Shown here: positions 1 through 10,640 of the stretch, one piece after another
How positions within the stretch are numbered: position 1 is the first letter of the stretch
Layout: each line of letters begins with the position of its first letter
From: Gonocerus acuteangulatus
Taxonomy: Eukaryota; Arthropoda; Insecta; Hemiptera; Coreidae
NCBI GenBank assembly: GCA_946811695.1
Contig: OX328127.1
Coordinates: forward strand, 47,213,373 to 47,277,372
Length of the DNA: 64,000 nucleotides
Reading direction: 5' to 3'
The notes under the pieces: generated by a model
What the model was told of the DNA's origin: nothing
The model's input: the letters and a program-made list of their open reading frames with translations, nothing else
The model's database searches: none
Program-made: the position numbers and the translations under genes

Positions 1-540
1 TATTTGTAAGAAGGAGGAGAATTTTTATTTTTCTGCAAATAGATTTCGTTATTAGAAAAATGCAAGATAACTTTTATTTGTTTAACACATTTTCTTTTTT
101 TAATGTAAATACTACGATTCCTACACTGTGATATGCCAATGTAAAAACATACTTGCAATAGCTGCTCCCACTGGTCATATCTCCGACTCATAGGAGCCAC
201 AACTACTAAGCGCGTTTCCACATCATGCTTATAATAAAAACTCTTAACATTTTATTTTCCTGCTTCATTACTATTTATGTTTGAAACTTAAACAAAATAA
301 ATAATGAATAATATAAGAAATTTTAAAGAAATAGGAAACAAATAAATGTAAAACTGAAAAATATAGGTAGCAGGTATTAATAGCTATAAAAGGAAAATAC
401 GTACTTCAGTAGGATAGAAACTTCAAAAAGAAGCTTATAAACTCCAGGGCAGAAAAACCCTGTAATTGATCGTACAGAAATGATTTATCCTTCGCTATCC
501 CAAAAGGTAAAAAAATAAATAACTATATTTATTTTCTTGA
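1..540. other. Unrecognised AT-rich sequence
   Basis: No coding frame, repeat match within the window or RNA-like fold was seen. It holds only short A/T runs. Confidence 0.5.
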
Positions 541-840
541 AACCAAAAAAGTACACCACGACTACTGCGAAGGAGGTGTACAATAGTCACAGGTTTCTGC
601 ATAGTACCTTCACTTCCTTGGTGAATGGAGCTGTGAGGGACTAGGTGGCTAGTAGTCGAAGCCAGCAGTAAATCATGCTTTAAAAGCCGTAAAGCCGCAG
701 AACCTTGGCAGTTTAGTGGTTTCGGCTCTTGTCAGCATGTTCTTCGGGGTTCTTCACCTTTCTGTATGGCTCTTCAAGGCATGTCCTCACAGAGTATTAA
801 AGAAAAAGATACGGGGAAAGACTCTTTTGCTATCCTGAGA
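541..840. other. GC-richer block of unknown nature
   Basis: Base composition is visibly more balanced than the flanks. Every frame is broken within about 60 codons and I recognise no protein or tRNA-box motif. It could be an old transposon fragment or a conserved non-coding block. Confidence 0.3.
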
Positions 841-1045
841 CTTGATATAAGAAAGACAAAGGAATATGGCCTATAAACTTTAGTCATTCTGCTGGTATTG
901 ACCATTTGACTCTCTAGGAGTAAAGTTTTAGTATGAAACATGCTTTAGAGTTCATCGCACCAACCGAAAACTACGCGGGAGTGGATTGAAATGCGACCCC
1001 AAAGATTCGAGCAGATGCGATGTTGATCAGCACATTGGGAGGAGC

Positions 1046-1202
1046 TTCAGCTGACCGGAGGTATTTCAGCTGACCGGAGGTGTTTCAGCTGATGGAAAGT
1101 ATTCGACCTGATCGGGGGTATATCATCTAATCGTAGGTGTTTAAGGTGATAAAACATTGTTTGGTTGTTGTAAGGTGTTTCAGATAAAGGGAGGTATATC
1201 AG
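1046..1202. repeat. Degenerate 19-bp minisatellite
   Basis: About six units of 19 bp follow the pattern TTTCAGCTGACCGGAGGTR. The first three are nearly identical and later ones drift (CGACCTGATCGGGGGTA, ATCATCTAATCGTAGGTG). A further unit lies near 1176-1202 after a short gap. Spacing is strictly 19 bp across the first five units. Confidence 0.8.
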
Positions 1203-1408
1203 CGGCACTTACGTATTAGTTCCACCACATCAAGGTCAGAGATCTGGATCATCAGTGCAGGCGCAAAAGTCAATTGAATTTTTGTATAACCATGGCCAAG
1301 GAAAGACCATTTATGTATATTATCGACGAGTTTGGTTGACTAGAGTTTCCATATAACCTTGATCGACCGAAGATAATAGATATAATATAGACAGTTCAGC
1401 TCATTTCA

Positions 1409-1436
<28 letters not shown>
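1409..1436. repeat. Poly(T) tract, 28 bp
   Basis: Uninterrupted T run. It could be the poly(A) tail of a minus-strand retroelement, but the sequence on its right carries no SINE or LINE motif I recognise. Confidence 0.8.
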
Positions 1437-1440
<4 letters not shown>

Positions 1441-2590
1441 CCTGCAAACTCAATAATCAAAAAAGCATTTGGCTTCCAATGGTATATTAGTTTGAATCTG
1501 AACAAAGATTATACTCCAAGGCGGTTACATTCCATTTAGGAGTGTCTTTCTGGTAAACCACCAGTCCTAACGCACCGATTTTTACTTTTTTTTCTCACTA
1601 AATCTTTCTCTTTAACCAAATTCGACTAATCAGAAATAGAGGAGTCTACTCCACAAACATTATTAATTTTCCCGTAGCAGGCGTAATGTTTGTTCCCTCG
1701 AAGTATATCGTGCAGGTTCTCCTGGAACACTAATTAATTATTATTCTCTAATGAAACTAGTTTCCATTTAGAGCATTCCAAATTAATGGAAAAGCGTTTT
1801 GAAAACCAGAGAGCCTTGGAAGTATGAGCTTACCGGAAATTAGTAGAAACTATAAAAGCTTTATCGCGAGTGGATGACATTACTCCAGTAGTGAGAATTG
1901 GCCAAAAATTTATTTAAATGCTGCCAACCGCAAATGTCGCCCTTTCTATATGCTTTTGTTCCCAGACATACGCCGTTCAAAACGTTATTTAGGAATAAAA
2001 ACGTGTTTTTGTTGTGTGTGTTTTTTTTCTTACTTGTACATATTACTTTTCAACGTAAGATTACTTTTTTCCTAATCAGCATTAAATTTGCTTTAAGGCT
2101 AATGAACCATTAATGTTCACCAGTGTGTTTTTAAAAAAATGTCTAGATAGCGACAAATTTTCAAGAATCACTACCAACTGTTCCAAAAGAAAAACTGCAA
2201 GCTCCCGAATCTCCGTAATTAAATTTTGCGAGATTCGGCAAAGTTCAAAATTTGTTTTGGAAGTGATTCTGAAAAATTGTCGCTTACATCTTTTTATAAA
2301 TATAACCTTTTCGAGCAGTTATCGCGCTTCGAAAAATATACTTGTGAACATTTAAATGTAAAACGTAATGTAACGTAGAAAAATAATGTTTATAAGCAGA
2401 GAAAATTGGGAGTTTTCAACAGAAAACACGTTTTTTTGTTTTCTAAAAAATTTTTACACAAAACAAAATTTTTACAAGCATATGTCTGGAACAAAACCAG
2501 ATAGAAAAGTCAGGTTGACAGTATTTAACTACATGTTTTGTCTAGTTTCACACAATTGATTAATGTCATCTACTTGTGATGCACTATTTA
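1437..2590. other. No recognised feature
   Basis: Two adjacent plus-strand frames of 71 and 80 codons (1898-2113 and 2113-2355) are the longest here. Neither has recognisable motifs, and their compositions (F/L-rich, K/S-rich) fit AT-rich random sequence. Confidence 0.5.
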
Positions 2591-2596
2591 TATAAA

Positions 2597-3010
2597 ATAC
2601 TAGCTGTTACCCAGTGTGCCATGCTACACCAACTTTATATTATATAGTTGTAAGGAACAAACATACAGCTGGTAGATTATTTTGACCTAGGCTATGACAC
2701 TCCCCGTATCAACCCCTACCCGTGTGCAAAGTTTGGTCAACTTTGGTCAAACAGTGTGGATTTTTGTATAAGGAAAATAAAGACAGACAGACAGCTGACA
2801 GATGATTTTGACCTAGCCTATGACACTCCCCGTATCAACCCCTACCTGTGTGCAAAGTTTGGTCAACTTTGGTCAAACGGTGTGGATTTGTATAAGGAAA
2901 ATAAAGACAGACAGACAGCTGACAGATGATTTTGACCTAGCCTATGACACTCCCCATATCAACCCCTACCTGTGTGCAAGGTTGTTCAAAATCGCTCGAA
3001 AGCTGTGGAT
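2597..3010 (+). repeat. Three tandem copies of a ~125-bp dispersed invertebrate repeat
   Basis: The phrase TTTGACCTAG begins at 2681, 2807 and 2931, giving periods of 126 and 124 bp. Each unit continues through a GTGTGCAAAGTTTGGTCAA segment and ends in AAGACAGACAGACAG. The third unit diverges after about 60 bp. The leading edge near 2599 reads TACTAGCTGTTACCC, a motif I associate with small dispersed elements of many invertebrates. The family assignment is tentative. A single diverged copy lies at 6121-6270. Confidence 0.75.
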
Positions 3011-3234
3011 TTATATGAGGAACGAATTGAATGGCTTGGGGGGAGTTTATTTAGAGGGAGTTCATTTAGATTCTGCAGGTTCCATCTTCCAATACTCCCT
3101 GCATTACAATCAAAGTAATATACACTTTATTTATATTTTTTTCCTGAGTTTTAAAAGTATAATAATAATAATATTAAAATAGAGAAATATGATAGTGTAA
3201 TGATAACAACTATTATAATACAAATAAAAATAGT

Positions 3235-3392
3235 AATAATAATATTGAAATGGTCAGTACCTGAATGGGTGACCGACCACGTGCTGTTGGCATTATAAAA
3301 GGGTGGCAACCTATAGATAGCCCGGCGCTAATGGCCAAGTTGTAGATGCGTCGTTAAACACACACACACAAAAAAAAATAATAATATTGAAA
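3235..3392 (+). mobile_element. 5S-rRNA-derived SINE, 5'-truncated, with 16-bp TSDs
   Basis: The insert (3251-3376) begins inside a 5S rRNA-like sequence at GGTCAGTACCTGAATGGGTG, the C-box side of the 5S internal promoter, and runs to the 5S 3' end (GTGCTGTTGGC). A central core follows (AAAAGGGTGGCAACCTATAG), then the tail GGCGCTAATGGCC...GATGCGTCGTT and an A/C-rich end. AATAATAATATTGAAA flanks it exactly at 3235-3250 and 3377-3392. The perfect TSD and 5' truncation are the signature of LINE-driven target-primed insertion. The full-length relative is at 33831-34091. Confidence 0.88.
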
Positions 3393-4242
3393 AAGAAACA
3401 AATTATAATATCAAAATTACAAATTAGGTGAAAGAAATAAAAAAAAAGAATGAATATAAATGAATTAAATAAAATAAAATAACTGATTAATGAAAAGAAA
3501 ACGTCCGTTCTTGCAATGGCTTATTCTTGCGATTGTTAAAACAGAATTCAATCAGGATTGTGGTCCTGAGAAACTGTTCAATTATTTACAGCAGCATTAT
3601 TTTTCAAAAACAAATGCACTACTTTTCTCATTTGTTCCGATACTAAACATAAAGGTATGAATTCTGTATACGCACTTTTGATAAGATTATATGATATAAT
3701 AATAAAAAATTATGATTTGTCAAAATGAAATTATTTACAGTAATAATCCATTGTCTCAGTTTAAAAATAAATATATGTCAAGATTGCTTTACATACATTC
3801 AGAAAAATTTCACAAAAAGTTTTAGCAGAAATATTTTACTACAGCTCATGACAAACGTGTAGTAGATAGGGTGGGAGAAAGAGTAAAATCCTTGGTCTCT
3901 AATGGAAGTTATGAGCAAATCTGAAACTAAAAATGTAAAAAACTCAGTAGAGTTTGCTAATGTTGCATCTAGTTTAATGACAAACACTACAATTCTCCGT
4001 ATGAGCCAAGTAGATATTGAGCCTGCTATAAGTTCGGACAGTCAAGATTCTATAAGTAGGGTATTTATTTATTTTTTCTCTTCAAGTAAAAAAAGTTCAT
4101 AGTGTAAATATTTAGTATTTTGTTTAGTTTTATTTTGCAGTGCTTCTATATTTATTTCTTATTAGTATTTAATCTTAATCAAATGTGGTAGACTCCTTGC
4201 TGTAAAATTGTAAATTTTTAGGAAAATATTCATTCATTCATA
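3393..4242. other. No recognised feature
   Basis: AT-rich spacer. The short string AAGTTCGGACAGTC occurs at about 4031 and again at about 4243, just before the duplicated segment. Confidence 0.5.
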
Positions 4243-4385
4243 AGTTCGGACAGTCCATGGGTTACTGTTAAAGACATAGTTTATATTAAGCAAATGCATG
4301 TGATAAAATGCAATTCGCAAATCAAAAATTCAACTATGGAAAACGAACTGAAACCAGCAAGTTAACAGATCAAAAACTTAATATT
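4243..4385 (+). repeat. Local direct repeat, copy 1
   Basis: Matches 5222-5350 over about 110 bp with scattered substitutions. Shared anchors are AAGACATAGTTTAT, AAGCAAATGCATG and ACTATGGAAAAC. Function unknown. Confidence 0.7.
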
Positions 4386-5221
4386 TCAAATTTTAATGTT
4401 AGTTACTGGTGTGCAGAGTCATGTGATAAAAATTAAGCTGTATTTCATTTTATATTGCCCAGCAAACCCTTCACTGAAGTAATGAATGTTTTGTACATGT
4501 AGTTTTCATTCTGAATAGCTTTGGGTTATTTTTTATAGTTTTTAAAATTAAATCGCTGTACTATAAAAAATAATATATTGTTAGCTAAAATTTTAATTGA
4601 ACAATTTTTTGTATTTAACGGGAAAAAAAATTAAAGAGTGAAAAAACCATACATTTTATTTTTTCATGTGATAGTGTATACCTTTTGGAATAATAATAAA
4701 AAACTATGTTAGTGATTTTCTTTTTATCTATATATATATTCCACTTAGTGTGGAACGCCATATTTAATTTTTACAAAATGCATTTTAACACTTCAGGATT
4801 TTTTCAGAACATTTGTAATAACTTTATGGTTACATTATTTTTTTCTGGCTTCCATATTTATTGAAGTATTGTCATAGAAAATGTCATCAACATTGGTCGA
4901 TAGGTATGATTTATATTCTAGGACTAAGTGCACTTCTTTTGTCCAATCGATGATAACTGCAAAATTTGAAATACTTTAGCAGGGCATGAAATTAAACTAT
5001 TTGAGATTGACAAAAACTATTTTATATTCTTACTTATATCCATGAAAGGAATGAACATGCCAAGTTTCATTAAAATCTGAGATCATGGATGTCAAATCCT
5101 ATTTTTTTGGGTTGATTTGACATGGAATGACCCAAATGTTTAAATATCATGTCACACATAGATGATTTTAGGTGGTACGTTAAAGAACTAAAAGTATTTA
5201 AATTATTAAAGTTCTGTGCAG
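4386..5221. other. Spacer between the local direct repeats
   Basis: No gene, fold or transposon end was seen between the two repeat copies. Confidence 0.5.
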
Positions 5222-5720
5222 GTTAATGGGTTAATGTTGAAGACATAGTTTATGTTAAGCAAATGCATGAGATAAAATGCAATTCACAAAATATTAACTA
5301 TGGAAAACAAACGGGAAACTCCAAATCAACAGATCAAATACTTAATATTTCAAATTACTTACTAATATATGATATTAATCCAAAATCTGAGAATATAAGG
5401 TTGTAATTTAGATAATCACAACATTTTTCAACAGATAAAAAACTTAATATTTGAAATTACTTATTAATATATATTAGTCAAAATTTTAAGAATATAAGGC
5501 TATAATTTAGGTAAACACTAATATTTTACTAAAACTAAAAAGTTTTGGAAATTAGATAAACAAACCAAACTTAAAAAAAAGGATAATGGTTAATGGCTTC
5601 TAGGGGCTCAGTGTTGCTCTACATTTTCATCAGAAATTAATAAAATTGATCTTATATGATATTACTTGTCCAAATCTTGAGAATATACGGCTATAATTTA
5701 GATAAACATACAAAGGTTAA
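5222..5720 (+). repeat. Local direct repeat, copy 2, with internal sub-repeats
   Basis: The first ~130 bp repeat 4243-4385. The following segment (CTTAATATTTCAAATTACTTA ending in AATATAAGG...TATAATTTAG) recurs three times, at about 5340-5420, 5440-5515 and 5650-5705, with decreasing identity. This looks like repeated local duplication rather than transposition, because no TSD was seen. Confidence 0.6.
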
Positions 5721-5898
5721 AACTGAAAAGTTTTGTTCGCAAAAGAAAAACTTTTCGCAAAAAAAGAAGAAAGTTTTTTTTTAGCTTGCTAATCTCCACC
5801 TAGGTAACACTGGAAAGAAAATTACTATTTTTGAACAATTCACTCTTCTTTAATTAACAATTTGGAACTCGTTACTTCCGAACTGTGAAGCCTAAAAG

Positions 5899-5902
<4 letters not shown>

Positions 5903-5953
<51 letters not shown>
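5903..5953. repeat. (TA)n microsatellite
   Basis: About 25 uninterrupted TA units. Confidence 0.95.
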
Positions 5954-5956
<3 letters not shown>

Positions 5957-6120
5957 TATATAATGATGTAAAGTCATCAATGAGTTCGAGTTATTCTAAT
6001 TATCAAGAACATCAACAAATAAATTTGAGACATTATTCAAAATGACTGCCAGAATATGAATGGTTCAGTGTAGCCAATTTTTCTTGAACAAAACTGTTGA
6101 CCTTTTGACCAAATTTCGAA

Positions 6121-6270
6121 ATTTGACTATTTTGACCTAGCCTAGGAGATTTCCCGTATCAAGAAGTACATGTGTGCCAAGTTTGGCCCAAATTGGTCAA
6201 ACGGTGTGGATTTGTATAAGGAACAAACAAACAGAAAAACAGACACGTGATTTTTATATATATAGATTTG
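6121..6270 (+). repeat. Single diverged copy of the 125-bp dispersed repeat
   Basis: Starts with TTTTGACCTAGCCTAGGAG and keeps the GTGTGCCAAGTTTGG and GGTGTGGATTTGTATAAGGAA blocks. It ends in AAACAGACACGTGATTTTTATATATATAGAT. It is related to the tandem array at 2681-3010 but differs at roughly a fifth of positions. Confidence 0.7.
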
Positions 6271-6384
6271 AAAGAGCTAAAATGTTTATTACAGTGGCTG
6301 CGTTGCAAAGGATAGTACGTTTTTCTGCCCAGCTTTTGCTGGACGGACTTTATTCTACACTTCCCTATTCATATATTGTTATTG

Positions 6385-6437
6385 TACAGATTTACAAAGT
6401 CTTACAGTTAATAATAAATGGACGTTAAAATTAAAAT
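6385..6437 (+). repeat. Tail fragment of SINE family 2
   Basis: GTTAATAATAAATGGACGTT followed by AAAATTAAAATT matches the 3' end of the SINE at 6881-7077 (minus strand) and of the one ending near 18575. No tRNA-like head precedes it. Confidence 0.55.
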
Positions 6438-6880
6438 TAATCTTACAGGAAGCATGATATAGGAGAATCTTATTAAGCTGTTTAGCGGACAAAAAGATCC
6501 ATTGTCGATTAAAGAATTGAATGTATGTACATCAACTGCACAAGTGCAATATCAATTACACTGCCTGTGATACAGCGCATTCACAACACATTCATAGCCA
6601 CTAGCTTAGAAGAAGTAACGGACATGAGCTCTTTGGAGCGGAAGAGACAGCCATCAATAGGCAACGAGGTATCCATCGGCCAGTGGATCCATGGCTACCG
6701 TTAGTCCTGTTGGCACGGACAGTAGACTTACTTCCGCACGTTCATTTCATACTTGTGCTCTGCATACTTATGCCGGTATTTCTGCAATTACTCAAACACT
6801 TGGGTAAGAGACTTGGGATTAGACTCACAGCCCCTGGAGATGGTTGAAAAGAAATCATGAAGAACAGATGAAGAATTTTA
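6438..6880. other. No recognised feature
   Basis: Contains a GC-richer patch (about 6640-6840) with no open frame above 60 codons and no promoter boxes that I recognise. Confidence 0.4.
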
Positions 6881-7077
6881 TTTAAATTTTAACGTCCATT
6901 TAATATTATCTAAAGATTTTATGATGGCTTATCTATAGGTTTTCACCCTTTTCTAGTCAGGAGAGGGCTGATGCCTTCTTTTTTTTATAGAAAGGCATCA
7001 CCCCTAGTGGGAATCGAACTGAGGGCCTTAGGCACGGAGTGCACACGCCTTAGCATTCATGGCCACCGTGCCTCCAA
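6881..7077 (-). mobile_element. tRNA-derived SINE, family 2
   Basis: Read on the minus strand it starts near 7077 with GGAGGCACGGTGGCCATG. A B-box-like GTTCGATTCCC follows, then CACTAGGGGTGATGCCTTT, a GAAAAGGGTGAAAACCTATAG core, and the tail AAATGGACGTTAAAAT. The head resembles a tRNA promoter region but will not fold into a clean cloverleaf by eye. Other copies are at 18408-18575, 32632-32765 and both arms of 57801-58167. No clear TSD was found. Confidence 0.75.
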
Positions 7078-8774
7078 AGATGCCGATGAATTAAAACAAA
7101 ACACTAAAGACTAAATAAAAGAAAAAAAAATGCATTTAAAACGATGACGGTCATACAAACAACTCCAAAATACTTCAAAATTCAATGATTCGGCGAAATT
7201 AAAGCGAAGAATATGCTGTTAAACTATATTCATCTCACTCACAGGATAAAATCAATAATATTCAATAAAATTAATGCTTATTTTGTATGAAACAAATAGT
7301 CACAATTAAGTTAACAAAGCTACAACAGCCTTACAAACATTATTTCCCTTGTTAATCAGAAACTCTAATTTAAATCATCTAAATGGAAAACTTATTTATT
7401 TCTTATATATTAGACCCAATTTGTTATTGCACAAGCTTTAAAAAATTGCAAATATTGCGGAATAAATGTTTATGATTTATTGGAAATTTCCCTAGGTGGA
7501 TCCGAATCGACCAAATGCACTTGATATGAAATGTTCCCAGCATCTCCACTCTTAAATACCAGTTAAGTTTGCTACAGATTGTGAAAACACTCCCCCTTCA
7601 TATATAGTAAATAGATTACTACGATATAAATATATTAAATTACAATAAATATACAGATAAAAGACTAAAGCATATTGGACTATAACTTTATTATGACTAT
7701 ATAAGTCGAGGAATTTTTTTTTGTGTGTAATTTCCTCTATATTGTTTTTGAGTATAGCCATATTGTTTACGATTGGTTAAAAAAAAAGAAAATAACCATT
7801 TTAGTGAGCGAAAAAAGCTTGAAATCCCACAAGTTTATTGTCAATTTTATTGTTACTATAAATCATATCTATCTATCGATCGATGAAACATGAATATATT
7901 TTTTCATCGGTATATCGACTTGATGATGATATCCGGTGATAGACTGATCCACCACATTTAATAATGAAATCCTGTATAATGATCTTTGGCGCCCGAAAAG
8001 AGGCTGTTTCATTAATCCCAGCAATAATGTTTTACTGTACATCAACTGACAACGTCGTTCTCTATAGAACCTGTTTTGAAGATTCCAAATCCCCACCCTA
8101 CGAATAAACGCGCTGAACGGGTCTCATCTTCTGCATGGCTGCACCGGAATAATTTAATTTGCTTTTAGGACTATTCTAATCCATTGTTTTTTGTTTTTTT
8201 TTTACATGAAATAAATTATTACGAGAATAAATTAAAAATATAATGACATTCTAGAATTAAAATAAATCAAAATAATTTTTTGGAATTTTCTTGAAGCTTT
8301 CAACCTTTTGAGTTACGAATATGAAATCGTGGTCGAGGGATTCAGAGATGAATTTCTCTACGAAAAAAGAAACAAGTGTTTTCCTGCATATACTTATTTT
8401 TTTGATTTCATGAAGTACAAACGTTTTGAATATGAAGTAAATTCAAATCCATATGTTCATGAATAAAATTACAGAAAAATAGACTACCTAAAGATACTGG
8501 CACTTGAAAGCCACCGAAATTTGACTGTGAAGTGCTGCACTCAGGTTCTCGAATCGCTCAGTCTAAATGAAGAAAATGCCAGCCACAAAGTTGATACTCA
8601 GACTGAGTTGGAGTGAGCTCGTTCGGGGTTATTATGTCATTGAGGAGTCAATTAACTCGCTCATCGTTGCGTTCTGGTTCTCCAGATCACTGTTAGAACT
8701 TCTTCTCTTTTGCAATGATTTCGTACAGTGATCTGGATACACACATATAAGCACGCGAGCGCCCAAACACACAC

Positions 8775-8776
<2 letters not shown>
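7078..8776. other. No recognised feature
   Basis: AT-rich spacer. Minus-strand frames of 69 and 75 codons (7552-7761, 7869-8096) show no motif and no neighbour support. Confidence 0.5.
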
Positions 8777-8839
<63 letters not shown>

Positions 8840-8873
8840 GGTTGGAGTCCTATTCTGAATTACAAAAACGGAA

Positions 8874-8927
<54 letters not shown>
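8777..8927. repeat. Two (TA)n tracts separated by 42 bp
   Basis: TA runs occupy 8777-8835 and 8878-8927. They generate long Ile/Tyr frames on both strands that are not genes. The left boundary (CACACACAG) and the right one abut the fold-back element that follows. Confidence 0.9.
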
Positions 8928-8930
<3 letters not shown>

Positions 8931-8952
8931 TCTTGTGAAAGATGGCCCGATA

Positions 8953-9231
8953 TATATATTCCACTTTTTCTTTTTTGTTTTTCTGGCAGGGGGTCGATAA
9001 AGCAGTACACTCTTTGTTCACATTAACTGCTTTATTTGTAGTACTACGCCTGACTCAAGCTAGAGAACATGACGAGAGGACTTCTTGATAAGGAAAGCCC
9101 CTGAAGAGGTGCGAAAAGGCACGAAACATGTCGGGCGAAATATAACAAATAAAGCAGTTAATGTGAACAAAGAGTGTACTGCTTTATCGACCCCCTGCCA
9201 GAAAAACAAAAAAGAAAAAGTGGAATATATA
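8953..9231. repeat. Inverted repeat with a hammerhead-like loop (Penelope-like remnant)
   Basis: Arms of about 90 bp (8953-9043 and 9141-9231) are nearly perfect reverse complements, with a constant coordinate sum of 18184. They include CCACTTTTTC/GAAAAAGTGG, GGGGGTCGATAAAGCAG and GTTCACATTAACTGC. The ~97-bp loop holds the motif annotated at 9097-9136. Penelope-like elements are known both for inverted terminal repeats and for hammerhead motifs in them, so this is probably a remnant of one. Confidence 0.7.
9097..9136 (+). ncRNA. Hammerhead-ribozyme-like motif 1
   Basis: Order of elements: GCCC (stem I), CTGAAGA (core; the hammerhead consensus is CUGANGA), a 4-bp stem II GTGC/GCAC, GAAA, a minimal stem III (C-AT-G), then TC and GGGC closing stem I. 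One extra G sits between the first core box and stem II compared with the canonical ribozyme. Cleavage activity is therefore not established from sequence. Confidence 0.55.
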
Positions 9232-10555
9232 TATTTGCTCGACAGGTTTCATGCCTTATTTCCTTGCGCCTCTTCAGGAACTCTTATTTTCAGGAAACCC
9301 ACTCGTCATCAAAGACGGCTGGCCCACTGATAAACAGCTGATCTACTACGTAAAACTACTACGGCGCAAAACATTTTCTGGCGATTGACGGACAAACATG
9401 TGGAAAATTCAAACATACAGTCCCTGAATAGCCCACCAGCCCGTGAAGCACACAAAGGGAAGAAGTTGCGCTCAATCTTCCATGGATAGGCCATTCATTG
9501 GGTACTTAACAGCTGTAACATGACAAAAAACTAGAAACCCTGACATGCATTTCGCCCAATGAGCCGCTATCTATTAAATATCTACTTATATATTACTAAA
9601 GAAGATTATTCTCCACATTTTCACAAGACTTGAATGATTCGAACAACTTTTATCATAACATATACGCATACACGTTTTTGAAAAAAATTAATACTTCGGG
9701 AATTATTTAATAGATGTGGAAATTATATGTTATAAGTTATATGAATAGTTTAATTTTGATTTTTCCTTTATTAAATTTCATAAATAACTATAAACATTGA
9801 ATAGAGATCAATGCTCGTGAAGAGTATAATGGCTGGATTGCGTGATCAGTCAGTCTAAATATTTCTTCTAGACAGAAGCATTATAGGATAATTGTATGAT
9901 ATCCTTTCATTTTCTAACAAAACATTCTTCCAAATCACTAATCTTAGTGAATAGTTCATCTCAGACTATGCCGTCTGGAGACAGCTTAGGATCATCCAGG
10001 GGAATCCTGTATATGCATTCAAATGCCAATAATATTGTATTATAATTAAAATTTAATAATAGTGTTAATAAATAATAACAAAATACTGGATCAAATCTAA
10101 TGTAGACAACAGCGAAGCAACAACTTTGCATCAAAAATGATTTAGAAAAAATATGTTATGTACCTAAAAATGCTAAAAACAGGATAATTGTTTAACCGTT
10201 ATCAGTCACAGATTAAATCAACAACATCTATATATTCCATTTGTAAACGTTCAAGAATCATAACAGAAAGAAGTGAAATACAGTCTTAAAGTATTACTGG
10301 TTTTTATTCATTAACACCAGCAACAGATAATTGTAGGAGTAAAAAGCGGAGAAAGAGATAAAATTATCCTTTAAAATCTTCCTTCCTACTTTTTTTGTAT
10401 TTCCATTATTTTTAATGTCATTTAAATTGGTCATTTATTTTATTTCCTGAATATTAATTATTATTATTATACGAAATTGCACTTTTATTTTAATATATAT
10501 TCTTTAACGCTGATTTTAAATTTTATTACTTTCAATTATACTATTTTTTACGCAT
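9232..10555. other. No recognised feature
   Basis: Mostly AT-rich. Frames of 81 and 61 codons at 9085-9494 overlap the inverted repeat edge and show no domain. Confidence 0.5.
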
Positions 10556-10640
10556 TAATTTCGCCTGAAACAGACGATTCCGATGGTTAACAAACTCATT
10601 CTTTAAAAGTTTACCGGATTTTGGTGACATTTTAGTTCAT
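10556..10640 (+). repeat. Old fragment of repeat family A
   Basis: TTTCGCCTGAAACAGACG...GGTTAACAAACTC lines up with the family A segment that reads GAATTTCGCCCCAAA...GGTTAACGAACTTGACC in copies at 15750-15820 and 35145-35195. It is heavily diverged. Confidence 0.4.

Noticed and set aside
2681..3010. CRISPR array
   Set aside because: The ~125-bp units are directly joined with no unique spacers; it is a tandem transposon-type repeat in a eukaryotic genome.
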